Assembly (NCBI GenBank): GCA_030628785.1
Contig: DAOVQI010000256.1
Coordinates: 1-5,407 of the forward strand
DNA: 5,407 nt
Direction of reading: 5' to 3'
DNA from: Bacteroidota bacterium
Lineage (GTDB): Bacteria > Bacteroidota > Bacteroidia > Bacteroidales > VadinHA17
Position 1 is the stretch's first letter, and each line of letters begins with the position of its first letter. Under the pieces are notes generated by a model that saw only the letters and a program-made list of their open reading frames with translations, searched no databases and was not told where the DNA came from. This document shows, piece by piece, positions 5,231 to 5,407 of the stretch. A program made the translations under genes and the position numbers.

Positions 5231-5407
5231 TATTCTGATCTTAAATATAAATTGCAAGTTACCGGATAATGGTCGGAATAATTTACCCGGATAGTTTTGA
5301 AATGAGACGATTTAATGTTATCGCTGTGTAAGATATAATCAATCCGGTATGAGGGAAATCTTCCCAAATATGTGTTTCCAATCCCGGTACCGGATTCAAC
5401 AAAAGCA
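5230..5407 (-). CDS. Endonuclease/exonuclease/phosphatase family protein, C-terminal fragment (cut by window edge)
   Basis: The minus strand is open from the right edge to a TAA at 5230-5232, giving the last 58 residues. It reads GTGIGNTYLGRFPSYRIDYI followed by a variable stretch and then SDHYPV. The R-I-D-Y-I and S-D-H-x-P-V motifs are the end of the DNase I-like EEP fold: the Asp and His of SDH belong to the catalytic site of this phosphodiesterase family, and the Asp of RIDY is a conserved structural or active-site residue. G-T-Y-x-G-x-F-P is typical of the Bacteroidota members annotated simply as EEP family proteins. The substrate (nucleic acid, phosphoinositide or sphingolipid-type) cannot be inferred from this fragment. 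The gene converges on the PLP enzyme gene with 38 bp between stop codons, sharing the hairpin there. Confidence 0.85.
   Translation of the reverse strand, partial: AFVESGTGIGNTYLGRFPSYRIDYILHSDNIKSSHFKTIRVNYSDHYPVTCNLYLRSE

Overview
The window looks like a piece of a Bacteroidota chromosome, probably Bacteroidales/Marinilabiliales-like. The reasons are the low GC content, the lack of clear Shine-Dalgarno sites before most genes, a lipoprotein with Fibrobacter-succinogenes-major-paralogous (FISUMP) and fibronectin-III-like repeats, a secreted caspase-fold protein of a type common in that phylum, and a REP-like palindrome with the GTAG foot typical of RAYT-associated repeats. This assignment is inferred from protein style, not from a marker gene.

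Layout from left to right. Positions 1-382 hold no convincing gene. They contain a 10-bp tandem duplication, a terminator-like GC hairpin with a T tract, and a GC-rich block next to a pair of related dyads. Three minus-strand genes follow, read from right to left: an exported protein with a beta-sandwich-like N-terminus and hydrophobic segments (3096-3908), an exported caspase-like cysteine peptidase (1791-2927), and a lipoprotein with two FnIII-like repeats and a FISUMP domain (383-1615). The gaps between them are about 170 bp and each contains a palindrome. A roughly 330-bp divergent intergenic region (3909-4240) carries a GTAG-footed hairpin and several TTACGT hexamers. It leads into a plus-strand PLP enzyme of the serine racemase / threonine-serine dehydratase family (4241-5191). 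This gene converges on the C-terminal end of a minus-strand endonuclease/exonuclease/phosphatase-family gene that runs off the right edge (5230-5407). A strong hairpin sits between the two stop codons.

The three minus-strand genes all encode envelope-targeted products: two with Sec-type signal sequences and one with a lipoprotein signal. They may form a cell-envelope module in which a peptidase with predicted basic-residue specificity works with a putative membrane-associated protein and a surface lipoprotein. Co-orientation and shared export are visible in the sequence; joint function is inference. The PLP enzyme and the EEP protein look like unrelated neighbouring genes.
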